Assembly: GCA_050291465.1 (NCBI GenBank)
Contig: JBNKJV010000001.1
Coordinates: forward strand, 1 to 64,000
DNA length: 64,000 bases
Direction: 5' to 3'
Origin: CBFDBF01 sp050291465
GTDB lineage: Bacteria > Pseudomonadota > Gammaproteobacteria > Chromatiales > Chromatiaceae
Positions 24,887-33,109 of the stretch are shown here, in pieces. Under the pieces are notes generated by a model. It did no database searches, was not told where the DNA came from, and saw nothing but the letters and a program-made list of their open reading frames with translations. How positions within the stretch are numbered: the stretch's first letter is position 1; each line of letters opens with the position of its first letter. The position numbers and the translations under genes are program-made.

Positions 24887-25570
24887 ATGACCAAGATTTG
24901 GAGTATTTTCGATACACGGTGGAAAAGGATCCTGTTATCGATATGGGCAGCATGTTCAGCCATAACATTTATGTTCGGCGGCGGATTTGCAACCCGTTAC
25001 GTATTAGACTTATCTCAAAAAGAATTTATACGCTACGAAGAACAAATAAACAGCATCAAGAGCATCGACATGCTGAGCAAGGATGATGGATACGTCGTAT
25101 CCTTGTGTTTTAATGCGCTTCTGGCATACACACCCGAAAGCAATGATTATCAGTTAGATGTGTTTTTCAAGCGCGATTTCACGGGCGGTTATGCTCGTTC
25201 TATTCCTAGAGACAAGATCATGCTCGGATGCAAAAAAATAGCTGGATCTACCGATCTGTTAACAGACGCCCTATCTAATGTGGAAAATAGTAGTAAACCA
25301 TACTACAAATTAGGCGGCATTTATTCCTGTAACCCAGGGTTTGGCCTTGGGTGCTTCGTAAATCCAAAACAAAAACGGGGACAGGTTGAGATAGGTTTGG
25401 AAGAACCAGAATACAAATACACGGACAATTCAAACTATCTTATGTTACTGCCTATCGCATGGATTGTGGATGTGATATTGGCTCCTATTTTCGTTATTTA
25501 CTACTCATCCTGGTTTCTAATGTACTTATTATGGGCGGTGTCCGGTGGTGATGTGCCCGTCATGCCTTAA
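24887..25570 (+). CDS. Hypothetical membrane protein of the ankyrin island
   Basis: A 227-residue protein with an N-terminal membrane helix (about 13-37), a soluble loop of roughly 140 residues containing five cysteines (including the LGCKK and SCNPGFGLGCF segments), and one or two C-terminal helices (about 182-218). The topology suggests a periplasmic loop that could hold disulfides. No family is recognised. It starts 43 bases after the last ankyrin gene and may be cotranscribed with it. Confidence 0.55.
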   Translation: MTKIWSIFDTRWKRILLSIWAACSAITFMFGGGFATRYVLDLSQKEFIRYEEQINSIKSIDMLSKDDGYVVSLCFNALLAYTPESNDYQLDVFFKRDFTGGYARSIPRDKIMLGCKKIAGSTDLLTDALSNVENSSKPYYKLGGIYSCNPGFGLGCFVNPKQKRGQVEIGLEEPEYKYTDNSNYLMLLPIAWIVDVILAPIFVIYYSSWFLMYLLWAVSGGDVPVMP

Positions 25571-25698
25571 AGCTAATATATTATTTGACTAAAGCATAAC
25601 GACCAACCGGAACGAATATAGAAATGCGCCGCTTAGTCCGGCGTTATGCGAGATAAAATTGGGTCATAAGAAGTTAATAGACTTACGAAGGCTTTTTT

Positions 25699-26241
25699 AT
25701 GCGAGTAGCGGTAAAACATATTAGTAAATACCCGTGGTTCATACGTCCTTTTTTCTGGAATCAAAAAAGAAAATATGGAGCAGTTCTTCAACCGGGTTTA
25801 CTATGGGCAAGAGTTCCAAAGTTATTTGCATCAGTAGCCTTGCTTTACGGCGCCCTGGACAGGAAGAGTTCCCCATTAGACCCTGCGCTACGTTCATTGG
25901 TTACAGTTCGGGTCTCACAAATTAATTGGTGTAGTTTCTGCGTTGATATCAATTCCGCCACCCTGGCCAAGAGAATAGGTTCTTTTGAAAAAATAGAAGC
26001 GCTTGAGCAGTGGAAAGAAAGCGACTTTTTCGATGAGAAGGAAAAAGTAGTCCTTGAATACACTGAGGCTGTCACATATTCAGATCAACAGGTTACTGAC
26101 GAATTAATCGAACGGCTAAAGAAGTTCTTTGATGATGACGGTATTGTGGAATTAACAGGACTTATTGCGTTCCAGAACCTATCCAGCAAATTCAATAGCG
26201 CTCTGGATGTACCTGCTTACGGCTTTTGCAAGCTTCCATAG
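25699..26241 (+). CDS. Carboxymuconolactone decarboxylase (AhpD-like) family protein
   Basis: A 180-residue helical protein of the CMD/AhpD superfamily. The signature is NWCSFCVDINSA (about residues 75-86), with the CxxC pair and downstream residues of the peroxidase-type proton relay; a histidine three residues after the pair, seen in AhpD, is replaced here by Asp/Ile. Helical repeats before and after match the fold. CxxC members act as disulfide-dependent antioxidant proteins, but the missing histidine makes peroxidase activity uncertain. It stands alone in the accessory island. Confidence 0.82.
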   Translation: MRVAVKHISKYPWFIRPFFWNQKRKYGAVLQPGLLWARVPKLFASVALLYGALDRKSSPLDPALRSLVTVRVSQINWCSFCVDINSATLAKRIGSFEKIEALEQWKESDFFDEKEKVVLEYTEAVTYSDQQVTDELIERLKKFFDDDGIVELTGLIAFQNLSSKFNSALDVPAYGFCKLP

Positions 26242-26378
26242 GATGGATTAAAGGAGGGGGCGGGAGGATTTAGGGAGTCAGAGCCATTTAAGTCGTCAGG
26301 CCGATCGAAGGAAAAGGGCTGACTCATTAAACGGACCCCAAACACGAAAATATTCCGCATATCACCAGGAGTGGAACC

Positions 26379-26858
26379 ATGATAAGAATCATTTTTGTAC
26401 TAGCCATTATTCTTTTTTCGACATCGCTGGCCGCTGATGGAGAATATACAGGCACGTTTCTTAAAAGAGTGGAAGGAGGATATGACACAAAACCACACAA
26501 AGTCGCATTTAGGTTTGGTGAAAAAGGATTTCTTGCACTAAAGGATAATAAATGGAATGAGCAAGTATTGGTCGATCCAAATACAGTCGGCATCATCGGT
26601 ATTGAACATACAGCGTACAGGGATTTACGAACCGGGTATTTGGCAATGCAAGCAGACCCCGCTTCGATAGGGTATATGACAGGTATTTTGATTTTCACCA
26701 CTGACAAAATATTGCGCGGCCCGAAAAGCGAAGAGACTTATAAGTCGGGAGATTACGTTGATATAATAATTAGAGAATACGAAGGACCAAAGCCGGTAAT
26801 CACCATCAATGGCGCTGAACTTGATCAATGGATTCAGGATCGAACGGGCGGGTCATAA
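26379..26858 (+). CDS. Hypothetical small secreted protein
   Basis: A 159-residue protein with a signal peptide (residues 1-19, ending TSLAADG) and a soluble, beta-rich mature part of about 140 residues. No cysteine is present in the mature part. No family is recognised. It is flanked by non-coding DNA (137 bases before, 290 after) that contains remnants of TGACCC-type repeats. Confidence 0.5.
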   Translation: MIRIIFVLAIILFSTSLAADGEYTGTFLKRVEGGYDTKPHKVAFRFGEKGFLALKDNKWNEQVLVDPNTVGIIGIEHTAYRDLRTGYLAMQADPASIGYMTGILIFTTDKILRGPKSEETYKSGDYVDIIIREYEGPKPVITINGAELDQWIQDRTGGS

Positions 26859-27148
26859 CGAGAGCAGGACAAAAGGGGGAAATCCTGGGGCAGGATTAAG
26901 TGGCGCCGGACGAATATTTATTTAGGGAAGTACCACCTACCCCCCCACTTTCCCATTTCATTATAATCGGTCGCTACTGTTAGCGTTATTTGCGCTTTGC
27001 TCTTTTTTTCCGAAACAAAGCAGGAGGATATACAAGAGAAAAGTAAGCGTTGCTATATTTAGTTAGAAAAATTACGAAATGACGAATAATCAGAGCATCC
27101 ATTTTTTCATGCGATCAATCATCAACCAGAAATAACAAGGAGAATAAA

Positions 27149-27403
27149 GTGAGAGACATTCTATTTTTTGACAACATGCTGACCCCGAAGATCATCACGG
27201 TAGTATATTGGCTATCCCTTCTCGCAGTGGTGTTCGGCGGCATCGGATCCATGTTTGGGGGGTATAACGGATTTACTATTGGCGGCTTCTTTTTGGGCCT
27301 GTTTTATATGGTAGTTGGCGCGGTCGCGGCAAGAATATGGTGCGAGCTGCTTATCGTTCTATTCAAAATGAATGAAGCACTTCAGGAAATACGCAAAAAC
27401 TAG
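27149..27403 (+). CDS. DUF4282 small membrane protein
   Basis: An 84-residue protein with two membrane helices (about 16-40 and 45-70) and a C-terminal segment RIWCELLIVLFKMNEALQEI. This order, with the conserved RIxCE after helix 2, is typical of DUF4282, a family of small membrane proteins of unknown function. SD AAGGAG lies seven bases before the start GTG (27149). Confidence 0.82.
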   Translation: MRDILFFDNMLTPKIITVVYWLSLLAVVFGGIGSMFGGYNGFTIGGFFLGLFYMVVGAVAARIWCELLIVLFKMNEALQEIRKN

Positions 27404-27432
27404 ATATTTCAAGAATAGCTAAAATCAAACGA

Positions 27433-27490
27433 TGGGGCCGGGTGAGACTTAATATATAGAAGAACCGGAGAAGAGTCTCATCTGACCCCA
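27433..27490. repeat. 58-bp element with imperfect 17-bp terminal inverted repeats
   Basis: The ends TGGGGCCGGGTGAGACT and AGTCTCATCTGACCCCA are inverted repeats that match at 14 of 17 positions and enclose a short AT-rich centre. It lies between the DUF4282 and DUF3800 genes. It may be a MITE-like or REP-transposase-related fragment. Confidence 0.5.
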
Positions 27491-27570
27491 CCAAGTTAAT
27501 TGGAAAGGAATTTCCGCCAATATTTGAAGCAATTACTCTCTGACCCGGTTTTTTACTTATTACGACCGAG

Positions 27571-28416
27571 GTGGTTTTGGCAAAAGAATTTACAATCTAC
27601 TGTGATGAGTCAGATTCGTCTGGAAAATACTATTCAGACTTCTATGGCGGCGTTCTAATTCAGTCTCAAGACTTAGATTACGTTAGATCGGCGATATCTA
27701 AGAAGAAAGAGGATCTAAATATGTATGGAGAGGTTAAGTGGCAGAAAGTCACGAGCAACTACCTCGATAAATACATTGAGCTAACCGATTTGTATTTCGC
27801 TCTATCTCATGAAGGGCGCTTGAAAACTCGTGTAATGTTTACGCAAAACTGCCATGTTCCCCAAGGGCTAGAGCAGTACCACTTCGATCATAAATATTTT
27901 CTCCTGTATTATCAATTTATCAAGCATGCGTTTGGATTGCGCTATGCCAATACCGCGGAAAGGCCGATTAATGTCAGGTTATACTTTGACAAGCTACCGG
28001 ACACTAAAGAAAAGCGTGAGCTGTTTAAAGATCATGTATATGGATTGAATAGGTACAGAGAATTCCAAAAAAGAAAAATTAGAATACCCCGAGATCAAAT
28101 TGCAGAGGTTTGCTCGCATGAGCACGATATTTTGCAGTGCTTAGATATTGTTCTTGGTGCGATCCAGTTTCGCTTGAATGACAAGCACAAACAGAAGCCG
28201 ATTGGGCAATATCGTCGCGGGAAACGTACGATTGCAAAAGAGCGGTTATACAAGCATATAAATCAAAAAATTCGGGAGCTTTATCCGAACTTTAATATTG
28301 GCGTTAGTACTGGCGTGGATGGCGACAGGTCAAATCGCTGGACACACCCATATCGCCACTGGTTGTTTGTGCCGGCCGATAAGAAATTGGATTTAGGCAG
28401 GACGAAAGGAAAATAA
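27571..28416 (+). CDS. DUF3800 domain protein
   Basis: A 281-residue protein of the DUF3800 family, whose fold is RNase H-like. The N-terminal strand FTIYCDESDSSG carries the family's paired acidic residues, and FYGGVLI, the central HFDHKYF and RLYFDKL follow. The family is widespread, patchily distributed and often in variable loci; nuclease or defence-type roles have been suggested but not shown for this protein. The start is GTG at 27571 (a TTG at 27577 is an alternative). It is followed at once by a structured element (28419-28486), as is known for other DUF3800 genes. Base composition fits the accessory island. Confidence 0.85.
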   Translation: MVLAKEFTIYCDESDSSGKYYSDFYGGVLIQSQDLDYVRSAISKKKEDLNMYGEVKWQKVTSNYLDKYIELTDLYFALSHEGRLKTRVMFTQNCHVPQGLEQYHFDHKYFLLYYQFIKHAFGLRYANTAERPINVRLYFDKLPDTKEKRELFKDHVYGLNRYREFQKRKIRIPRDQIAEVCSHEHDILQCLDIVLGAIQFRLNDKHKQKPIGQYRRGKRTIAKERLYKHINQKIRELYPNFNIGVSTGVDGDRSNRWTHPYRHWLFVPADKKLDLGRTKGK

Positions 28417-28418
28417 AA

Positions 28419-28486
28419 AGCCCCGCATCCGCTATGCCGTGAGGCGTATCCTAAGTGGAACTTGGGACTTCGCGTTTTGCAGGGCT
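28419..28486 (+). ncRNA. Probable structured RNA next to the DUF3800 gene
   Basis: Three helices form a compact junction. The closing stem is AGCCCCGC (28419-28426) with GCAGGGCT (28479-28486), one mismatch. Hairpin 1 is TATGCC/GGCGTA (28433-28438 with 28443-28448) capped by a GTGA (GNRA) tetraloop. Hairpin 2 is CCTAAG/CTTGGG (28450-28455 with 28461-28466) with loop TGGAA. It begins two bases after the DUF3800 stop codon. Comparative genomics has described a series of DUF3800-associated RNA motifs, and this one fits that pattern by position. Which motif it is, or whether it is one of them, cannot be settled here. Confidence 0.6.
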
Positions 28487-28706
28487 CACCCATATTTTAG
28501 TCTATACCGAATTCAAACGCCACGAAAAATCCGATAGCAAGGCAACTCTTTGATAAAACAAGAGAAAATCTTAGCAAGCACATCTATTGATGGGGGATTC
28601 CAATTCCGAGGACAATATACCTATTTCCTCCTATCTGAAACCCAAAATCCAGCAACATCAATTCAACGATAACTCAACCGTAGAGTCTCACAGAAAGCAT
28701 CTTTTT

Positions 28707-28738
28707 CTCAGTGACCTCTGTGCCCTCTGTGGTAATTA
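28707..28738. repeat. CACAGAG-family dispersed repeat, single arm
   Basis: The stretch ctctgtgccctctgtggtaa (28715-28734), with its preceding ctcagtga, belongs to the same family as 19219-19292 and 43519-43552. Confidence 0.7.
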
Positions 28739-28753
28739 AGAACCCGGCCGAGT

Positions 28754-29593
28754 TCAGGACTGATCGGAATCGCTGTTACAGTCACAACACCCTTCCTTGG
28801 TGTTGTTCATCAACGGCCCCACAATGCGGGTAAAGACGAAGGCGGCGACCACACCGCCCACAACCGGCCCTAGGATGTAAACGGTAAAAAAGCCGTGCAG
28901 TTCACTGGGAAACGCCGCCCTACCCCAACCGCTCAGCAGGGCGAACAGCCTCGGTGACAAATCCCGCGCCGGGTTGATCCCGGCCTGGGTCAGGGGCGCG
29001 ATCACGGAGATGATCATGGTCACGGTGAGCCCGATAAAGACCGGGGCGACCCTGTGATCCGGCCGGCCGAGGTTACACCCTTCGGTCAAAGAGAAAACCA
29101 GGAACACCAGGGCGAAGGTCCCGATACCCTCCGCCAGAAACGCCTGCATGACGGTTACCGAAGCGGCAGCCCCCGCTCCGGGGTTGGGGTAGAACTCACC
29201 GAACATCATGGCGGTCCGGATGGATTCCGGTGCACCGCGCACGATCCCGTGCAGGGTTTCGTATTGGGCGATGGAGCCGGCGAACAGCAGGTAGAGCAGC
29301 GCCGCCGCCGCGAATGCCCCCAGGAACTGGGCCGTGAGATAGGCCGGCAGCCTGGCGGCGGACATGCGCCTGCCCACCACCATCGCCACACTCACCGCGG
29401 GATTGAGATGGGCGCAGGAGAGGTGACGGGTGGCGAATATGGCCAGGGTCACCGCCAGCCCCCAAACCACGGCCACCTGGAGCAGACCGGTATGCGCGCC
29501 GTACAGTACGGTTACGGCAACGGAGCCACAACCGAAAAAGACCAGGATGAAGGTTCCGATAAACTCACCGGTAAATTCCCGCGGATACCTCAT
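28754..29593 (-). CDS. MIP-family channel (aquaglyceroporin)
   Basis: A 279-residue membrane channel with six helices and both NPA boxes (64-66 in HLNPAVS, 207-209 in GINPARD). An aspartate directly after the second NPAR is the mark of glycerol-type channels rather than strict water channels. A cysteine-rich tail, GCCDCNSD, follows the last helix and is unusual. Uptake of glycerol or other small neutral solutes, possibly arsenite, is likely; arsC and an arsM-like gene occur in the window but not next to it. The stop lies 14 bases past the dispersed repeat. It is 14 bases downstream of the thioredoxin-like gene and probably cotranscribed with it. Confidence 0.92.
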   Translation of the reverse strand: MRYPREFTGEFIGTFILVFFGCGSVAVTVLYGAHTGLLQVAVVWGLAVTLAIFATRHLSCAHLNPAVSVAMVVGRRMSAARLPAYLTAQFLGAFAAAALLYLLFAGSIAQYETLHGIVRGAPESIRTAMMFGEFYPNPGAGAAASVTVMQAFLAEGIGTFALVFLVFSLTEGCNLGRPDHRVAPVFIGLTVTMIISVIAPLTQAGINPARDLSPRLFALLSGWGRAAFPSELHGFFTVYILGPVVGGVVAAFVFTRIVGPLMNNTKEGCCDCNSDSDQS

Positions 29594-29607
29594 CAGCGAT
29601 AGCGCTC

Positions 29608-30114
29608 CTATTGCTCCGCCGGCTCGACACCCAGCGCCGACCCCAGCGCCGCGTCCTTGGTCTCAACAAAATCAATCGAAACCACTTTCTGCGTTTCATC
29701 CAGACCAATCACGGTCACCTTTCCCTCCTTACGGGGCGCGACTTCCTGAAAATCGTCTTCTTCGTTCAGCAGTATAATATGTTTGTATTCCTGCATCTTC
29801 GGTATCGCAAACATGGATGCGACGAGGCTCGGCATACGGCTGATATCGGCGATGTACTGGATCCTGTTCCGGCTCAGATAATCCTTGTCCTGCTTGGACA
29901 GATAACCGTCCACGAATCCGCCCACATCTTTCTCGAAGGTGATAATCAGGGTACGGGTATCGGCATTAATGGATCGGGGCTCTTCAAACTGATCCTCGTA
30001 GTCGTAGGCCTTAAGGGCCTCGATGGAAGCACCGACCTTGAGGCCTTCCGCCATAACACCGGAACTACCCATGAAAATCAGCAGTGCAATTGCCGGTAAT
30101 CCAATCTTTTTCAT
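29608..30114 (-). CDS. Secreted thioredoxin-like hypothetical protein (paralogue)
   Basis: A 168-residue protein with a signal peptide (MKKIGLPAIALLIFMGSSG, cleavage near VMAEG). The mature part has the strand-helix order of a thioredoxin-like fold (RTLIITFEKDVGGFV, then HIILLNEEDD and VTVIGLDETQKVV) but lacks a CxxC. In order and pattern it resembles the protein encoded at 7341-7940 and may belong to the YtfJ-like class. The start at 30114 is chosen because it directly precedes the signal peptide and has SD GGAGATGG upstream; the open frame to 30162 is longer. Function unknown. Confidence 0.65.
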   Translation of the reverse strand: MKKIGLPAIALLIFMGSSGVMAEGLKVGASIEALKAYDYEDQFEEPRSINADTRTLIITFEKDVGGFVDGYLSKQDKDYLSRNRIQYIADISRMPSLVASMFAIPKMQEYKHIILLNEEDDFQEVAPRKEGKVTVIGLDETQKVVSIDFVETKDAALGSALGVEPAEQ

Positions 30115-30153
30115 CTCCATCTCCTCGCTAAAACGATTTTTCAATAACTGAAT

Positions 30154-30207
30154 GGCGGGCACGGCCCGCCCTGAAGGACTGTTTTTACTCCCCCACTGGC
30201 GGGGGAG
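30154..30207. repeat. Two adjacent GC-rich hairpins
   Basis: GGCGGGC/GCCCGCC (30154-30160 with 30164-30170) and CTCCCCC/GGGGGAG (30188-30194 with 30201-30207) lie in the 120-base gap between the DUF547 gene and the thioredoxin-like gene. Neither is followed by a T-run on the minus strand, so they may attenuate or protect mRNA rather than terminate it. Confidence 0.55.
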
Positions 30208-30234
30208 GAGCCATACCGGAGTCTACGGGATTAA

Positions 30235-31008
30235 CTACTGGCCATTAACCGACCAGTTGTAAGGAAGGTAGTCGTCCAGTTCCACATCCGCCGGCAGGGT
30301 TACATAACGCCCGATAAAGGCCTGGACGCCGCCCAACTTTTCGAAGTCTTCACCGAACCAGTCGAAGATCTTCGTGACCTCGGCCTGGTTGCCGGAGAGA
30401 TGCACACCCTTTGCCGGATTGTTCAGGAAGGTGGCTGACTGATCATCCAGCTGACTGTCCAGTTTTTCCGCGGTGAACGGCTCCCGGCGCAGATCCGGGC
30501 AACTGATGGAGGCGCAGACGATAGCCATATGCATACGCGGCTCGCCCATCTTGCGCAGTATCTCGTGCTCGATCTGGTCCAGCGTGACATCCTTGCCGTC
30601 GATCTTGCCGGCATTCTTTTTCCATACCGGACTAAACAGGCTGCCGGCGTCCTTGATGCTCTCCAGCGGCCAGTTGTCAGTCACCATCTTCATGGCCAGG
30701 ATGTTGTAGGTGTTGATATAGAAGGCCAGGCGCTCCTTCTCTCCCGCCAGTTTGCCGGTGGGAAAGCTCTGCACCTGTTCAATCACCCGCGGCCAGAGAG
30801 GATCCTTTTTCAGGGCGGTATAGTCGACCCAGTTAAGCCTGACTCCGTGCTTCTGCTGAGAACTCACATGTCGTTCCAGGACGGTCGCATAGTCATCCCA
30901 GGCGGGTTCCTCCGCGGAAACGGGGGAGATAATGAACAGGAGCAGCAAACCTAAGGTTGCTGCCATACGTGCACTGCTGGTATTGAGACATTGTTTCAAC
31001 TGCATCAA
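30235..31008 (-). CDS. DUF547 secreted protein
   Basis: A 257-residue protein with a signal peptide (about residues 1-32, ending SPVSAEE) and a DUF547 domain: KERLAFYINTYNILAMKMV, then LDQIEHEILR and AIVCASISCPDLRREPF. The Cys-x-x-x-Cys of the ASISCPDL segment is typical. The family resembles cysteine peptidase/transglutaminase folds, but its function is not established. The start overlaps the stop of the U32 gene by four bases, so the two are coupled. It is the last strongly linked gene of the 39-kb to 30-kb minus-strand unit. Confidence 0.85.
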   Translation of the reverse strand: MMQLKQCLNTSSARMAATLGLLLLFIISPVSAEEPAWDDYATVLERHVSSQQKHGVRLNWVDYTALKKDPLWPRVIEQVQSFPTGKLAGEKERLAFYINTYNILAMKMVTDNWPLESIKDAGSLFSPVWKKNAGKIDGKDVTLDQIEHEILRKMGEPRMHMAIVCASISCPDLRREPFTAEKLDSQLDDQSATFLNNPAKGVHLSGNQAEVTKIFDWFGEDFEKLGGVQAFIGRYVTLPADVELDDYLPYNWSVNGQ

Positions 31009-33038
31009 GCGATCCTCTTTCTCTTTTGGCCGGGTAGTTCCGTATCAAATTGAATAACCATATCCGTGGGCAGTGTCTGGCAGGGTTCCGATATGGCCTG
31101 AGCGGACACACCGTAGGCACCCAGTGTCAGTTCCCGCGGGGCATCCGCCAGCACCCGCTGGATCAACCCCGCATCGCCCCGCCCTTCCATCAGGTTATCG
31201 ATAGCCTCCGCATACAGCGCCACCAGTCGTTGCAGATAGGCCGGTTCATACAGGGTCCCCTCTATCCGCAGACGACGGATATTGCGGTGCCGCAGGCTGT
31301 CCAAATGAGCGATCATGCAGAGGTCCTTGGCCATGAACAGGTGATTGCGGCAATACTGATCCGCCAAAAGCCAGTGTTTCTGTCCGATGCGGCTGCGCAA
31401 AGCATAGTTCCGTTGGGTACAGGGACCGGGACAGGGATCGTTGCGGGTGGTGCCGGTCATGTGGGTGCCGATGGGACAGTATTCCAGCAGCATACCGGGC
31501 AAGGAGCCGTGAACCAGGCTCTCCATGGGCAGGGTCGCCTCGTCCGCCAGATCCTTCACCAGCGGCAGGGAGAGTTCGGCCCCGGCGGCAAAGCTGCCGA
31601 CACCCTCTCCCTGCAGAAAATCCACCGCCGCCCCGTTCCAGGGATTTAGAAAGTAGTCGCCATGGATCGGAGTATCGGTCAGGCCGCGCAACAGCTCCAG
31701 GCTGCCGATGTTGGCCGCCAGATAGCTGTCCGGCTGATCGGCCTCCAGCCCGTCGACCAGTTGCGTGATCTCGGCGCTCTCCCGGTCACCGGTGATCCTG
31801 GGGGTGATCATGCCGATACGCTTGCCCTTCTCTCTGCCCTCGCGGATCAGCGCCCGCATCTCCTGCAGGGGCCAGCCGTTGCCGTTTTGTCCGCTGAATC
31901 GTTCACCACCCACATAGAGCCAGTCGCAACGGGAATCAAGCAACGCCCGGGCGGCATCCATGGTGCCGCAGCGCACGCTCAGCTCCGGCCGGCCGCCGTC
32001 GCGGTCCATGATCGTCTCCGCACCGTCCAGAGGCTCGGGGGACCAGGGGGCCTCCTCCACCGCGATGGAGAAGATGCGCGGTTCCCGTTTGCCGGACAGC
32101 CCCACCGCCTCCTTGCCGGGCTGGGAGAAGGCGTGGCTGGTACCGATCTCCCGCAGGGTGGCGGAGCGCAGCCGGCGCATACCTTCGAAATCCGTGGCGT
32201 AGGCGGCCGGGTCCGCATAGTAGCGGTCGATGGCCTGACGGTATTCGGTCACGATGGGGCGCAGATAGTCGCCGGGCCGTGCACGGCCCTCGATCTTCAG
32301 GGAGTGGATACCCATGCTGATGAGATGGGGGAGCTGGTGATAGAGGCTGATGTCCTTCATGGCCAGCAGGTACTGCTCCTCCACCTTGCCGAGGATCTTG
32401 TCGTTCTCCCGGTCCACCAGGTCCCAGGCCCAGCGGCAGGACTTCAGGCACTTGCCGCGGTTGGCGCTCATGTCCGTAGCCACACCGCTGTGCAGACACT
32501 GGGAACCCACGGCGATGCACATATCACCATGGACGAAGTATTCGATCTCAACCCCGGTGCGGCGACCGATCTCGCGCGCCGCCTCCAGGTCGATATCGCG
32601 GGAGGTGATGATACGGCTCACCTTATGGCGTTTGAGCAGATCGGCGCCGAGGGCGTGATGGATGTTCATCATGGTGCTGGCGTGCAGCGGAATATCGATG
32701 TCCAGCCGGTTCAGTATGCGCAGCAGGCCGAGGTCCTGGATGATGAAGGCATCGGGCTTCAGGGCCGCCAGCTCCAGCAGCGACTCTTCCAGCACCTTCA
32801 GCTCCTGACCGGTCAGCAGGTTGTTCAGGGTCAGATAGGCCTTCACCCCCCGCCCATGGGCGTAGTCGATCACATCCCCCAGTTCTTCGTGGGTGAAGTT
32901 GAGCCAGGCACCGTGCTGACGCATGCTGAAGCGTTTTTCCGAGAAATACACCGCGTCGGCGCCCGCCTCGCACACCGCCTCCAGTGCCTCGCGGCTTCCG
33001 GCGGGGGCCAATAGTTCGATTCTGTTTTCTTGCATCAT
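31005..33038 (-). CDS. U32 family peptidase/hydroxylase-like protein
   Basis: A 677-residue U32 family protein: an N-terminal TIM-barrel-like domain starting ELLAPAGSREALEA, with GADAVYFSEKRF, and a cysteine cluster spread over GDMCIAVGSQC and NRGKCLKSCRW that probably binds an Fe-S cluster. E. coli relatives include RlhA, which hydroxylates a cytidine in 23S rRNA, and the TrhP tRNA hydroxylase; the present sequence is longer than TrhP and near the RlhA size, but a specific RNA target cannot be assigned. Two ATG codons are in tandem at the start, after GGAGAG. It is coupled to DUF547 by a four-base overlap and separated from the aminotransferase gene by a REP-like element. Confidence 0.85.
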   Translation of the reverse strand: MMQENRIELLAPAGSREALEAVCEAGADAVYFSEKRFSMRQHGAWLNFTHEELGDVIDYAHGRGVKAYLTLNNLLTGQELKVLEESLLELAALKPDAFIIQDLGLLRILNRLDIDIPLHASTMMNIHHALGADLLKRHKVSRIITSRDIDLEAAREIGRRTGVEIEYFVHGDMCIAVGSQCLHSGVATDMSANRGKCLKSCRWAWDLVDRENDKILGKVEEQYLLAMKDISLYHQLPHLISMGIHSLKIEGRARPGDYLRPIVTEYRQAIDRYYADPAAYATDFEGMRRLRSATLREIGTSHAFSQPGKEAVGLSGKREPRIFSIAVEEAPWSPEPLDGAETIMDRDGGRPELSVRCGTMDAARALLDSRCDWLYVGGERFSGQNGNGWPLQEMRALIREGREKGKRIGMITPRITGDRESAEITQLVDGLEADQPDSYLAANIGSLELLRGLTDTPIHGDYFLNPWNGAAVDFLQGEGVGSFAAGAELSLPLVKDLADEATLPMESLVHGSLPGMLLEYCPIGTHMTGTTRNDPCPGPCTQRNYALRSRIGQKHWLLADQYCRNHLFMAKDLCMIAHLDSLRHRNIRRLRIEGTLYEPAYLQRLVALYAEAIDNLMEGRGDAGLIQRVLADAPRELTLGAYGVSAQAISEPCQTLPTDMVIQFDTELPGQKRKRIA

Positions 33039-33084
33039 CTCTCCTCGAAACGCGAAGCAAATTCGCCTCTACGCTCCATTCATC

Positions 33085-33109
33085 GGCCTGGGGACAGGCC
33101 TCCTACATC
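33085..33109. repeat. REP-like element overlapping the aminotransferase stop codon
   Basis: The stem GGCCTG/CAGGCC (33085-33090 with 33095-33100) is followed by tcctacat. Read on the minus strand it is ATGTAGGA then the hairpin, the same layout as the REP-like elements at 6079 and 43582. The TAG stop of the aminotransferase gene lies within the TGTAGG core. Confidence 0.65.

Larger units (their letters stand above)
28417..28753. other. Gene-free gap with structured RNA and dispersed repeat
   Basis: No gene is seen in these 337 bases. They begin with the DUF3800-linked structured element (28419-28486), continue with AT-rich sequence without clear signals, and end with one arm of the CACAGAG-family repeat (28707-28738) just before the stop of the convergent aquaglyceroporin gene. 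Confidence 0.7.

Noticed and set aside
19192..28753. Prophage or integrative element
   Set aside because: No integrase, portal, terminase, capsid, relaxase or attachment repeat at a tRNA was seen in this island.
31662..33014. 450-codon plus-strand open frame
   Set aside because: It is the antisense shadow of the U32 family gene.
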